Shown here piece by piece: positions 16,331-25,279 of a stretch of DNA of 64,000 bases (the stretch's first letter is position 1; every line of letters starts with the position of its first letter). Source of the DNA: Natrialba sp. SSL1 (GTDB taxonomy: Archaea > Halobacteriota > Halobacteria > Halobacteriales > Natrialbaceae). Position numbers and translations under genes: made by a program. The stretch spans positions 1 through 64,000 of the forward strand of contig NZ_MASN01000001.1 of assembly GCF_001861355.1 (NCBI RefSeq). The letters are read 5' to 3'. Under the pieces are notes generated by a model, which was given only the letters and a program-made list of their open reading frames with translations, did not search any database and was not told the DNA's origin.

Positions 16331-17317
16331 ATGGACATTCTCGTCACGGGCGGTGCCGGCTTCATCGGCGGTCACCTCGCCGAGTCGTTCGCCGCGGCCG
16401 GCCACGACGTTACGGTGCTGGATAACTACGAACCGTACTACGACCTCGGGATCAAGGAACACAACGTCGAAGCGGTCGAAGCAGCCGCTACCGACTCCGA
16501 CGGCTCCTGCGAGATCGTCGACGGCTCGGTCACCGATTCCGACCTCCTCACCTCGCTCACCACCCAAACCAACGTCATCTACCACCAGGCCGCCCAGGCC
16601 GGCGTCCGCAAGAGCGTCGAGGAACCCGACAAGGTCAACGAGTTCAACGTTACGGGAACCGTCAACGTCCTCGAGGCGGCCCGCACCAACGACGTCGACC
16701 GCGTCGTCTACGCCTCCTCCTCGAGTGTCTACGGCAAACCGGAGTACCTCCCCTACGACGAGGCCCACCCGAACGAACCCGTCTCCCCCTACGGCGTCTC
16801 CAAGCTCTCGGCCGAACACTACATGCGCGTCTACAACGAGGTGTACGGTCTCCCGACGGTTTCCCTGCGCTATTTCACCGTCTACGGGCCGCGAATGCGG
16901 CCCAACATGGCGATCTCGAATTTCGTCTCGCGCTGTATGCGCGGCGAGCCGCCGGTCATCTACGGCGACGGCGAACAGACCCGAGACTTCACCTACATCG
17001 CGGACGTCGTCGACGCCAATCACCGCCTGCTCACCGACGACAGCGCCGACGGAGAACTGATGAACATCGGCTCGACGGACAACATCGACATCGAGACGCT
17101 CGCGGAGGTCGTCCGCGACGAGATCGATCCCGACCTCCCAGTCGAGTACACCGAAGCACGAGATGGCGATGCCGAACACACGCACGCGGACATCTCGAAG
17201 GCGAACGAGCTGATCGGCTACGAGCCGAGTCGGGATATCCGCGAGGGCGTCAGGGAGTTCATCGACTGGTACGAGACGAACCGCGAGTGGTACGAGCCGC
17301 TCGTCGTGAACTCGTAA
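16331..17317 (+). CDS. NAD-dependent sugar-nucleotide epimerase/dehydratase
   Basis: A 328-residue extended SDR enzyme. The NAD-binding glycine motif is at the very N-terminus (VTGGAGFIGGHLAE). The catalytic triad region includes SSSSVYG and YGVSK (Tyr-x-x-x-Lys), followed by LRYFTVYGPRMRPN and RDFTYIADVV. The RPNMAI segment is typical of UDP-glucuronate or UDP-glucose 4-epimerase relatives. It would supply an activated sugar for glycan assembly, which fits the glycosyltransferases at the left of the window. The exact substrate cannot be fixed by sequence inspection. Confidence 0.9.
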   Translation: MDILVTGGAGFIGGHLAESFAAAGHDVTVLDNYEPYYDLGIKEHNVEAVEAAATDSDGSCEIVDGSVTDSDLLTSLTTQTNVIYHQAAQAGVRKSVEEPDKVNEFNVTGTVNVLEAARTNDVDRVVYASSSSVYGKPEYLPYDEAHPNEPVSPYGVSKLSAEHYMRVYNEVYGLPTVSLRYFTVYGPRMRPNMAISNFVSRCMRGEPPVIYGDGEQTRDFTYIADVVDANHRLLTDDSADGELMNIGSTDNIDIETLAEVVRDEIDPDLPVEYTEARDGDAEHTHADISKANELIGYEPSRDIREGVREFIDWYETNREWYEPLVVNS

Positions 17318-17488
17318 GCAGAGTCTCCTGGTCGTATCGCGTCTGGCTTCACGACCATGGAGGATTTTGGAACCCCTTTCTGGTCTCGCCCTACCATCGT
17401 TACAGACACGACTTGATCAGCAGTAGCTGTCACGGCGCCATCACGTGAGAACCCTTATTACGACACCTGTGTAAAGCATGTGTGTATA

Positions 17489-17782
17489 ATGTCCGGTACA
17501 GATACAGCCAACGGCGGAGACGAACCGGAAACGGTCCAGATCAATCTCCGTGTGAGCAAAGCCTTCCTTGAGGACATCGATCAGAACTGGAAGGATCAGG
17601 GATTCAATTCCCGGAGTGAATTCCTTCGCTATGCCGCTCGTGACGCCATCAAACACCCAGAGTTCTCTCGAGAGGGCTGGAAACAGATCGCTGCGGGCGA
17701 ACACGAACTGCGAACCGGCAAGGCGGAGTTTGTTTCGCGTGAGGACGTTCTCGAGTTGATGGCTGCAGACGATGACGAGTGA
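17489..17782 (+). CDS. RelB/ParD-like ribbon-helix-helix antitoxin
   Basis: About 97 residues from ATG 17489. The RHH fold is TVQINLRVSKAFLEDIDQNWKDQGFNSRSEFLRYAARDAI, with strand and two helices. The tail HELRTGKAEFVSREDVLELM would cover the toxin. It overlaps the relE-like gene by 11 nt. Imperfect ACAC/GTGT repeats between 17463 and 17488 may be its operator. Confidence 0.85.
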   Translation: MSGTDTANGGDEPETVQINLRVSKAFLEDIDQNWKDQGFNSRSEFLRYAARDAIKHPEFSREGWKQIAAGEHELRTGKAEFVSREDVLELMAADDDE

Positions 17783-18059
17783 CGGCAACTGGACGTGGAA
17801 ATTCACTTCCCGGGCAGCGACTCAATTTGAGTCCCTCGATCCGCACACGCAAGACCGGATCGTTACGAAACTCGACGAGATCGTCAACTCCGAATGGCGA
17901 GATCCGGACGACTTCCTCGAACCGTTGACCGGTGGGCCATTCGATAAACTGCGCATTGGGCAGTACAGGGTGGCTTGTATTCCGAACCACGGGGCGGACA
18001 CACTCGAAGTCCATCGAATCGAACATCGAAGCGGTGCGTATACCGCCGACGACGATTGA
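17772..18059 (+). CDS. RelE/ParE-family toxin
   Basis: A 95-residue RelE-fold protein: WKFTSRAATQFESLDPHTQDRIVTKLDEIV, then LEPLTGGPFDKLRIGQYRVACIPNHG and LEVHRIEHRSGAYT. The central LRIGQYRV strand and the C-terminal His/Arg-rich HRIEHRSGAY match the mRNA-cleaving or gyrase-binding families. It overlaps its antitoxin and appears intact. Confidence 0.9.
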   Translation: MTSDGNWTWKFTSRAATQFESLDPHTQDRIVTKLDEIVNSEWRDPDDFLEPLTGGPFDKLRIGQYRVACIPNHGADTLEVHRIEHRSGAYTADDD

Positions 18060-18152
18060 GTCTCATTGGCTGTAGACAACCTTGAGACGTCATCCGTTGA
18101 ACCAGTCACAGAGCGTGAACACTTATCCGGACAGCGAACACCAGTTGGGGAC

Positions 18153-20327
18153 ATGCACCCGTTCCACATTCTGCATGTGGACACCGACGCTGCCTTCGCG
18201 ACATATGTGTCGACAGCGGCTACACACGCGTCGGTCACGGTCACAGCTGTCGACACAGCAGCGGCCGCACTCGAGTACCTCGCCGATGACGACCACAGTA
18301 TTGACTGTCTGGTAACCGAGTACGATCTTCCCGAGTCGAACGGACTCGAGTTACTCGAGCGTGTCCGGGACGCACACGCTGAGCTCCCGGTTGTCCTGTT
18401 CACTGCGGAGGGAACAGAGCGGATCGTGAGCGATGCGATATCGGCTGGTGCGACCGACTATCTGGAGAAAACGGGCGGGACAGAACGCTACGACCTGCTG
18501 TTGAATCGGATCGAGAAATTCGTCGACCGACATCGGTCCACCCAGGAACGGGACAGGGTCTATCAGGCACTCGCGAGTGCGACCGAAGGGGTCGGACTGC
18601 TTGGGCCGGACAATCGGTACATCTACGTCAACGATGCGTACGCAGCAGTGTACGGCTACGAACCCGAGGATCTCATCGGGACCCATTGGAAACACCTCTA
18701 TCCAGCCGACGAAATCGAGCGCTTCACCGACGAGATCCTGCCGGCACTCCGCCACAACGGTGAGTGGAGCGGACGCAGTCGAGGGAAGCGAATCACTGGT
18801 GAGACGTTTCCCGAGGAACTCTCGCTCACGAGTCTCGAAAACGGTGGACACGTCTGTGTCGTCCGCGACGTCTCCGAGCAACTGGCTCGCGAACAGCAGT
18901 TCGACACGCTGGCGGACAACCTCCAGGGCGTTGTCTATCGCTGCGGGTACGATCCCGACTGGCCGATGCAACACGTCCTCGGGAACGTCGAGGAGTTTCT
19001 CGGCTACACGGCCCACTCGCTCGAGACACAGCGACTCCTGTGGAACGATGTGATCCACCCCGAGGACCGCGAGATGGTGTGGGAGACCGTTCGAGAGGCG
19101 GTGTCTCGTGGCGAGACGTTCCAGTTCACCTACCGGCTCAAAACGCGGTTTGGCGAGACGAAGTGGGTCATCGACCGCGGCCGAGGAATTACAGATGCGG
19201 ATGGCTCGGTCACTGCGCTGGAGGGGTTGATCACCGACATCACCGCACGCAAGGAACACAAGCGGGAACTCGAGTGGAAGACCAAGGCGATGGACGAAGC
19301 TTCGATGGGGATCGTTATCGCCGACCCCACCGAAGCCGACATGCCGATCACCTACGTCAACGAGCAATTCTGCGAACTGACGGGCTACGACAGGGGGGAT
19401 GCGCTCGGTCGCAACTGCCGATTTCTGCAGGGCCCGCTCACCGCGGAGTCGACAGTCGACACAATACGCGAGCGACTGGACAACGCGGAGCCAGTCGATG
19501 TCGACATCCTCAATTACAGACGCGACGGTACCCCCTTCTGGAACAACGTGCAGATCACGCCGGTGTTCGACGACGATGGCTCGGTGTCGTACTTCGTCGG
19601 CTTCCAGACCGACGTCACGGCACGGATCGAGTACGAGCGACGCATTGCGGTGCTCCACCGGATACTCCGCCACAACATCCGAAACCATCTCAACGTCCAG
19701 CTCGCCCAACTCGAGGAACTGCTCGACTCGGCGTCGAGTGAGGAGGCCGTCATAGAAAACGTTCGAGCGCCGGCGCTCAGCCTGCTCGAATCGAGCGAGA
19801 AGGCCCGCCGGATCGAATCGGTCCTCTCGTCGGCCTCGTTCGATCCGGACACCGTCCCGATCTCGTCGCTGCTCGATCAGGCGTACTCGAGTGCCAGCCT
19901 TCCGGAGGGCGGGGAGAGTGTCCACGTTTCGCGAGAGGATGGAGCGGATCCGACCGTGTTGGCTCCGCCGGAAGTTGCCGTTGCGTTCCGCGAACTGATC
20001 GAAAACGCGGTTCGCCATGCGACAGACGCCTCGCCCACCGTGTCGATCACCGTCGAAACGGAGACGACGACGGTTGCATCGGACGGGCGGACGGCTGCGG
20101 TTGTCGTCGTACGGATCGAGGACACGAATCCGCATATCGCCGAGATGGATCGGACGAGGCTGCTCGGGAACGACGAATCACCGGTCCACCACGGGTCGGG
20201 ACTCGGTCTCTGGCTGGTCAACTGGCTGGTCACGATGTCCGGAGGGATGATCGAACACGAGGCGATGGATGGTGGCGGAAACCGTATTTCGGTCGCGCTC
20301 TTGCGTCCGGAACCACAGCGCTCCTGA
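18153..20327 (+). CDS. LOV-domain hybrid sensor histidine kinase
   Basis: From ATG 18153 this is a 724-residue cytoplasmic kinase. Residues 1-120 form a receiver-like domain in which the phosphoacceptor position is Glu56 (TEYDLP). Two PAS domains follow (about 130-240 and 250-365). The third PAS (about 375-490) has the LOV signature GRNCRFLQ with the photoreactive Cys422, flavin-contacting NYRRDG and FWN, and the terminal FVGFQTDVT glutamine. HisKA has His507 in RHNIRNHL; the ATPase domain has ELIENAVRHA and GSGLGLWLV. It should be a blue-light-regulated kinase. TTG 18066 is an alternative start, but the receiver fold begins at the ATG. No cognate regulator is adjacent. Confidence 0.9.
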   Translation: MHPFHILHVDTDAAFATYVSTAATHASVTVTAVDTAAAALEYLADDDHSIDCLVTEYDLPESNGLELLERVRDAHAELPVVLFTAEGTERIVSDAISAGATDYLEKTGGTERYDLLLNRIEKFVDRHRSTQERDRVYQALASATEGVGLLGPDNRYIYVNDAYAAVYGYEPEDLIGTHWKHLYPADEIERFTDEILPALRHNGEWSGRSRGKRITGETFPEELSLTSLENGGHVCVVRDVSEQLAREQQFDTLADNLQGVVYRCGYDPDWPMQHVLGNVEEFLGYTAHSLETQRLLWNDVIHPEDREMVWETVREAVSRGETFQFTYRLKTRFGETKWVIDRGRGITDADGSVTALEGLITDITARKEHKRELEWKTKAMDEASMGIVIADPTEADMPITYVNEQFCELTGYDRGDALGRNCRFLQGPLTAESTVDTIRERLDNAEPVDVDILNYRRDGTPFWNNVQITPVFDDDGSVSYFVGFQTDVTARIEYERRIAVLHRILRHNIRNHLNVQLAQLEELLDSASSEEAVIENVRAPALSLLESSEKARRIESVLSSASFDPDTVPISSLLDQAYSSASLPEGGESVHVSREDGADPTVLAPPEVAVAFRELIENAVRHATDASPTVSITVETETTTVASDGRTAAVVVVRIEDTNPHIAEMDRTRLLGNDESPVHHGSGLGLWLVNWLVTMSGGMIEHEAMDGGGNRISVALLRPEPQRS

Positions 20328-20554
20328 GCGGATCGTACTGGAGTGCGCAACCCAGACCTGGACTGACTGACGGAGAGTGACGACAGCGTGCCCATCGTCC
20401 AGGACTGCACCCGAACCCACTATACGAGAAAGCCAGCGACCGGTTCGCAGTGGCGACCTGTCCTGGGATGGAAATAGCCAACACAAAACAAGATTCGCAA
20501 TACAGTCAGCAACCAGACTATTCGGCCATGAGCACAAACTAGTTTGACTGAAGG

Positions 20555-20560
20555 TTTATA
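20555..20560 (+). promoter_or_regulatory. TATA box of the second histidine kinase
   Basis: TTTATA is centred about 28 bp before ATG 20586, the spacing expected for a leaderless or nearly leaderless haloarchaeal transcript. Confidence 0.6.
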
Positions 20561-20585
20561 CCGCATGAATCGCTAGTAGAGTCGA

Positions 20586-21638
20586 ATGACTGGGGACGAC
20601 ATATCTGATTATGAGCATATCTCCGATGAGCTCTCCGATATCGACGATCGCTTCTTTCGAATTCTTGCACTGAACACGTCGGAAGGACTGCTCACAATCG
20701 ACAAACAGAGCCAGATTCTATTTGCAAATCCCGCTATCGAGGACATTCTCGGCTACACGCCGTCGGAACTGGTCGGGAGTTCGAAACTCGAGATCATCCC
20801 TGAGCGATTGCGGCCGGTTCACGAGCGCCAACTCGCGAAGTACATCGACACCGGTGAGCGAAATATCGACTGGGACGGAATGGAGTTGCCTGCACTCCAC
20901 AAGGATGGACACGAGGTTCCAGTATCGGTTAGCCTCCGGGAGCATGAGTACAAGGGAACCAGGCTGTTCACCGGCGTGTTTCAAGATATCTCTAATCGGA
21001 AGGAAAAAGAAAATCGCCTGCAGGAACAGAACGAGCGCCTCACAGAGTTCGCGAGCCTCCTTTCACACGACCTACAGAATCCAGTCAACATCGCGCAGGG
21101 GTACACAACAGACCTGATGACCGATCTCGACCGGGCCGAATTAGACGAGATCATGGACGCTCTCACGCGAATTCAGGAACTTCACGACGACATGCTCACG
21201 CTCATCAGACAGGAAAATCAGGCCCACTCTCGCGAGCGTGTCTCACTCGAGGATGTCGCGACTGAATCCTGGCGCTGGGTCGATACGAAGAACGCGACGC
21301 TGACCATCACGGACGACGTCCGACCAGTTCAGGCCGACGAAACACAGTTTAAGTCGTTACTCGAGAACCTGTTCAACAACGCCGTCGAGCACGGCGGCCC
21401 GAACGTGACAGTCGAGGTCGGCTGGCTCGCATCCGACACTGGGTTCTACGTCGAAGACGATGGGAACGGGATCCCCGAGGACGAACGCGAATCGATCTTC
21501 GATCACGGATACACGACACACCGCGACGGAACCGGTCTTGGGCTTTCGATTGTCGAACGAGTCGCCTCCGCTCACGACTGGGAGATCGAACTCGGCGAGA
21601 GCACTGGCGGAGCGCGGTTCGAATTCTACATCGAGTAG
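20586..21638 (+). CDS. PAS-domain sensor histidine kinase
   Basis: A 350-residue soluble kinase. One PAS domain covers about residues 25-140 (LNTSEGLLTIDKQSQILFANPAIEDILGYT to TGVFQDIS). A linker coiled coil (KEKENRLQEQNERL) leads to the HisKA H-box ASLLSHDLQNPVNI with His161, and the ATPase domain has LLENLFNNAVEHGG, DDGNGIPEDE and GTGLGLSIVERV. There is no membrane segment, so it senses a cytoplasmic signal. It has its own TATA box, so it is probably not in an operon with the LOV kinase 258 bp upstream. Confidence 0.9.
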   Translation: MTGDDISDYEHISDELSDIDDRFFRILALNTSEGLLTIDKQSQILFANPAIEDILGYTPSELVGSSKLEIIPERLRPVHERQLAKYIDTGERNIDWDGMELPALHKDGHEVPVSVSLREHEYKGTRLFTGVFQDISNRKEKENRLQEQNERLTEFASLLSHDLQNPVNIAQGYTTDLMTDLDRAELDEIMDALTRIQELHDDMLTLIRQENQAHSRERVSLEDVATESWRWVDTKNATLTITDDVRPVQADETQFKSLLENLFNNAVEHGGPNVTVEVGWLASDTGFYVEDDGNGIPEDERESIFDHGYTTHRDGTGLGLSIVERVASAHDWEIELGESTGGARFEFYIE

Positions 21639-21649
21639 ACGTTCCTCAG

Positions 21650-22549
21650 CTACGTCTCGTCGCTGCGTCCTTCTCCTGTGACCTCTGCATCCCCGTCTGC
21701 CTCCTCCGTTCTCTCTCGGTCTGTCCCCACTCCTTCCGCTCTCGCTTCCGAGGAGTCCAGTTCGTCGCTTCGGCCGGCCGCCTCTGGCGGCTCAGGCGGC
21801 TCGAACGCCGCGATAAGCCATTGCCCGGCCCGCGTCTCCACCAACTCGTCGAGACTCCGCTGTGACCGGGTTCCCGCTGCTGCCAGGACCGAGACACCGA
21901 GCGTGAAGACAATTGCCAGTTCGGACGGGGCCGTTCCACTCAGAACCGAGTACAACAGTGAGATGAGAAGCAGGGGAAGAACCAGGAGGCTCACGATCCG
22001 AATCGGTCGGTCACGAATCGCGGCCCACCCCTGACGCCCTCGCGTTGCGAGTCCGGAGGACTCGAGTGCAACGTCGAGACGTGCGAGCACGCGATCGAGC
22101 ACTCGAATCACCGGCCCGACGGTCCACGTCTCGCGCAGGTCTATAACGATCACGTCGGGATCGGGTTCGGCCGTAAGCCAGCGATAGCAGTACGACTGTT
22201 CGACGTAGTGTTTCCAGATGGCACCGATCGAGGCGATCCGTGACTGTTTTGCCACCGCCGTCGCTCGCGATTCGACGCGCGAGAACGCCGCCGATACGTC
22301 GGCCAGCCGCGACTGTGCGGCTGATTCGCGAGCCGTATCCGTGAGTTGGGCGACGCGAGAGGTGCCAGCGTCTTCGTCTGGCCGAGTGGCGGTATCCACC
22401 ACGCCCGCCACATCGGCGTCCGTCGTCGGTGGTTCACGACCCGCGTCTTCAGTGGCCGCTCCGCCCGCCATCTCGTCGGTGTTTCGAGCCCGTTCATCGG
22501 TGTCGTGATCGGTATCTGAGTCGGTGGTCGACTCCGATCGATCACTCAT
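21650..22549 (-). CDS. Acidic membrane protein of unknown function
   Basis: About 299 residues from ATG 22549. A long acidic, Ser/Thr-rich N-terminus (about 100 residues) precedes a helical region SRLADVSAAFSRVESRATAVAK, a conserved-looking core EQSYCYRWLTAEPDPDVIVIDLRETWTVGPVIRVLD, and two hydrophobic helices (VSLLVLPLLLISLLYSVLSG and ELAIVFTLGVSVLAAAG). The C-terminus is again acidic. No family is recognised. It lies head-to-tail with the DUF4330-like gene (about 140 bp gap), so joint function in the membrane is possible. Confidence 0.65.
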   Translation of the reverse strand: MSDRSESTTDSDTDHDTDERARNTDEMAGGAATEDAGREPPTTDADVAGVVDTATRPDEDAGTSRVAQLTDTARESAAQSRLADVSAAFSRVESRATAVAKQSRIASIGAIWKHYVEQSYCYRWLTAEPDPDVIVIDLRETWTVGPVIRVLDRVLARLDVALESSGLATRGRQGWAAIRDRPIRIVSLLVLPLLLISLLYSVLSGTAPSELAIVFTLGVSVLAAAGTRSQRSLDELVETRAGQWLIAAFEPPEPPEAAGRSDELDSSEARAEGVGTDRERTEEADGDAEVTGEGRSDET

Positions 22550-22690
22550 CGTGTTCGCACCTCGGTCGATGGCTGCGGCCAGGGTCGCCGTATCACTCGC
22601 GGCCCGAGCGCTGTCGCTCGACAGACTGCGAAGCGTTCGCAATGAGCGAAGATCATAGTGAGAGCGAACATAGGACGACAGATGACGCCG

Positions 22691-23539
22691 TCACTCGAGT
22701 TCGGTGACGGTACCGCTAACAGTCGTGGACTCAAGGTCGAACGCAATAGAGCTTCCGGCCGTGAGTCGGTCACCGCGGAAGTAAACACCCGCTTCACCAG
22801 TCCGCTCTGTCGTTTCTAGCTCGACGGTGAGCGTTACGTCCTCGTTCTGTGGGTGTTCGGTTTCGTAGAGTTCCCCGTCCTCGGTTTCGGCGACGACGGT
22901 TGCTGGGTCACGTTCGACGGCGGTGACCGTTACAACGGTCTCGCCGTGTGCGGTTTCAGTCATGTTTTCCGAGAGGTGGTCCGCGACGCTCGGATCGACG
23001 TTCGAGAGAGACACGGTCGCGGTCGTCGTTGTCGGCTCGATACCGAGCGTGTCGTCGTCGGCATCGACCGCAGTGACCGTGCCGTTCGTGGTGTACCAGC
23101 CGAGATCGAGGCGAAGGCTCTCGCCGAGGTGAAGCGGCTCCGATCCGACGCGGAACACGTCGCGGTCGTTCTCCGTACTCGCCAATCCGTCGACCTCTGC
23201 ACGGACGAGCGCCTCTTGCGGGCCGTTCGGTGGCGGTGCCGTGACGTAGACGTCGCTCAGCGTCACTTGCTCACCGGTACCTGCGACCGTGGCGGTCGTT
23301 CCGTTATCCAGGCGCTCGGCAACGTAGTCGGGCTGGTCACCGAGGTCGAGGGTGACGTAGCGTGTCTCTGACTCCCCGTCGGGTCCGCTCTCCGATTCGT
23401 CGTCCGCCGCTGGCTCGTCACCACTGCCCAGAACGAGTGCGGCCCCCGCCACGACGACGGCCAACACCATGAGGATGACGAGCGCGTCGACGACGTTGAC
23501 GACCCCGAAGATGTTGCCGTCTTCGTCGATCAGTGCCAT
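22691..23539 (-). CDS. DUF4330-family membrane-anchored protein
   Basis: About 282 residues from ATG 23539. It starts MALIDEDGNIFGVVNVVDAL, the signature of DUF4330, and continues in a single transmembrane helix VILMVLAVVVAGAALVLG. The rest is an acidic extracellular region with repeated beta-type segments such as LRLDLGWYTTNGTVTAVD and ELETTERTGEAGVYFRGD. In other organisms the family occurs near polysaccharide export genes, but its function is unknown. ATG 23539 places the DUF4330 motif at the N-terminus, which is why it was preferred to the longer frame. Confidence 0.75.
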   Translation of the reverse strand: MALIDEDGNIFGVVNVVDALVILMVLAVVVAGAALVLGSGDEPAADDESESGPDGESETRYVTLDLGDQPDYVAERLDNGTTATVAGTGEQVTLSDVYVTAPPPNGPQEALVRAEVDGLASTENDRDVFRVGSEPLHLGESLRLDLGWYTTNGTVTAVDADDDTLGIEPTTTTATVSLSNVDPSVADHLSENMTETAHGETVVTVTAVERDPATVVAETEDGELYETEHPQNEDVTLTVELETTERTGEAGVYFRGDRLTAGSSIAFDLESTTVSGTVTELE

Positions 23540-23847
23540 TGGTTTGCTCGGTGACGTGATTGATTCCGGTGACACCGCACCGGTTTCTTTCTGTTGACTG
23601 TGCTCTTGCTCACTGCTCTCGCAGTGGGGGCTGTGCTGCCCGTCGTGTGGTTGCGATCCCGGGCGGGCTCACTGGTGTTCATGCCACAGTTCTGCGCACC
23701 CGATACTAAATAGGTTCTCCTTCGGGAATTAGCAATTGCAATGTAGGTGTGTCAATGGGTCAAGAACTCTTTCTGTGACGTTTGAGTTAGCAGCTGGCTA
23801 CCTCGTTCTTTCATATTGATACAGTCTTGTGTCACGATCCTCTCATT
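23540..23847. other. Intergenic stretch
   Basis: About 300 bp, more AT-rich near 23700-23830, with no supported gene. It holds the promoter of the DUF4330-like gene and the 3' flank of the lipoprotein gene. Confidence 0.4.
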
Positions 23848-24594
23848 TCAGCATTGCAATGCGGTTCTCGTTTCGATCCCGTTTGCTCCATCCGCGCCGT
23901 CTGCCCCATCTGCGTCGACCGACTCAGCCGCTCTCTCTGACACGCCGAAGCCGTCCACCCCATCCTCTCCATCCTCCCCACCCAGCTCGCTGGCCCCACC
24001 TGACCCAACCGCCATCTCTGTCACCCCCACCGAACAGTCTGCCAGCCGCCAGTCCACAGTCGTTTCAGCAGTTGCCGTCTCCGTCGCTACCACAAGGTCG
24101 TAGGTTCCGCTTGCACCGAACTCGAGTACGACAGCCCCAGCCCCGGGAATCTGAATCAATCCATCCACTACCCGCTCTCCGTCGTGTTCGACAGTCATCG
24201 TCACCTCGACACCATCCGACACCGCATTCACGACTTGTACGCTGTACGTCCCTTCTCTGTACTCCCAGACCTCGCGCTCCGACTCGGTCTGAATCGTCGC
24301 CTGCTCGAGTACGTCGCTGTCGTTGCTGAGCGACTCGAGTTGGTCTGAATCGATCTGGCTGGGTTCCGTGCCGGTACTGTCAGTGGCGGCATGGTCGTCG
24401 GATGTGTCTGATTCGGTTGCCGTGCCGGTCCCGTTCGGCGTCGTCGAACCGGACGTGCCATCCTCGTTGAGACAGCCTGCGAGCAGTGCGAGGGTGGTGC
24501 TCCCGGCCAGTGTCGCGAACGTCCGTCTGGAGACACTCGTCACAAGCAGCGCGGTCACGGTGAGTACGGCGAGCGGGGCACGAGTACGGGCCAT
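23848..24594 (-). CDS. Secreted Tat-type lipoprotein of unknown function
   Basis: About 248 residues. The N-terminus contains SRRTFATLAGSTTLALLAGC, a twin-arginine signal followed by a lipobox cysteine, so the protein should be exported folded and lipid-anchored. The region after the cysteine is Thr/Ser/Asp-rich. A beta-rich domain follows (EREVWEYREGTYSVQVVNAV to AGAVVLEFGASGTYDLVVAT), and the C-terminus is a Gly/Asp-rich repeat (DGADGADGANG). The repeat is short and may vary in number. No enzyme motif is visible. Confidence 0.7.
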   Translation of the reverse strand: MARTRAPLAVLTVTALLVTSVSRRTFATLAGSTTLALLAGCLNEDGTSGSTTPNGTGTATESDTSDDHAATDSTGTEPSQIDSDQLESLSNDSDVLEQATIQTESEREVWEYREGTYSVQVVNAVSDGVEVTMTVEHDGERVVDGLIQIPGAGAVVLEFGASGTYDLVVATETATAETTVDWRLADCSVGVTEMAVGSGGASELGGEDGEDGVDGFGVSERAAESVDADGADGADGANGIETRTALQC

Positions 24595-24609
24595 ACTGGG
24601 GAGCCACAC

Positions 24610-25279
24610 GACCGACGTAATGGTAGTTTTTCACGAACCGATGACTGTCAGAACGGTTGTCTCGTCACTGTGCTGTGTTCGGTTTCCCTATTCGTCGCGT
24701 AGAACCCTCACTCTCCGATTCTCGCCTCGATCGCCTCATAGCGAACTGGACCGAGCCAGTAAGCCGATAGCGACTAGCCGTCGACGGAGGTCTCCTGTTC
24801 TGCTACCTGGTAGGATGCTCCTACCCGTGGCTCGGTCTCCTTCATCAAAACTCAAGGCGGATACCTCGGGGCTTGACCTCGAGGCAGTTGACTGTGACAC
24901 ACTGCCTGACGTCGTCACGGCTACCCGCCGATCATACCACCGCGACGAACAAGTCACTATTCCGTAGTCGAGACTGTTCTGAGCGCTCATTTGGCACTGC
25001 ACTCGAGTAGCGTTCTGTTCTGTGATCCGGTCGTCTGTCGTGGCATGGTGGTGCAGTAGATTGATTATGAATATTCGATACCTTCGTGGACGTAGACAAA
25101 CGTGGTACTCGCTCGCGATGCGTCTCTGAACGCTGAACGCTGAACTCTGAACGATTGGGGCTCTGAAAATCAGGGTCTGTCTCTCCAACCGCATTGGCCG
25201 GTCTTCCGATGGTCGTACCGAAGAAACGAGAAAGAGTCGAATAGCAGAATACGGCCGAACGTATGCGCAGAAGCGCGAA
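24610..25279. other. Gene-poor stretch with a solo transposon-end hairpin
   Basis: No supported gene in about 670 bp. The only structured feature is a palindrome at 24864-24884 that copies the end of the tnpB remnant near 8.65 kb. Overlapping frames on both strands look non-coding. Confidence 0.5.
24864..24884 (+). repeat. Solo IS1341/IS605-type right-end hairpin
   Basis: CCTCGGGGCTTGACCTCGAGG differs at one base from the corresponding segment at 8654-8674 and shares the following GCA and flanking pattern. It has no tnpB beside it, so it is either a relic of a deleted element or a non-autonomous copy. Confidence 0.7.

Noticed and set aside
16253-17185. 310-codon minus-strand open frame
   Set aside because: Opposite the epimerase, with repetitive Val/Asp composition typical of GC-rich antisense frames.
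18351-20135. 594-codon minus-strand open frame
   Set aside because: It lies wholly opposite the LOV kinase, whose plus-strand frame has complete domains. It is a codon-bias shadow.
23829-24329. Pro/Ser/Arg-rich plus-strand frame
   Set aside because: Antisense to the lipoprotein gene; its composition results from the Gly/Asp repeat on the other strand.
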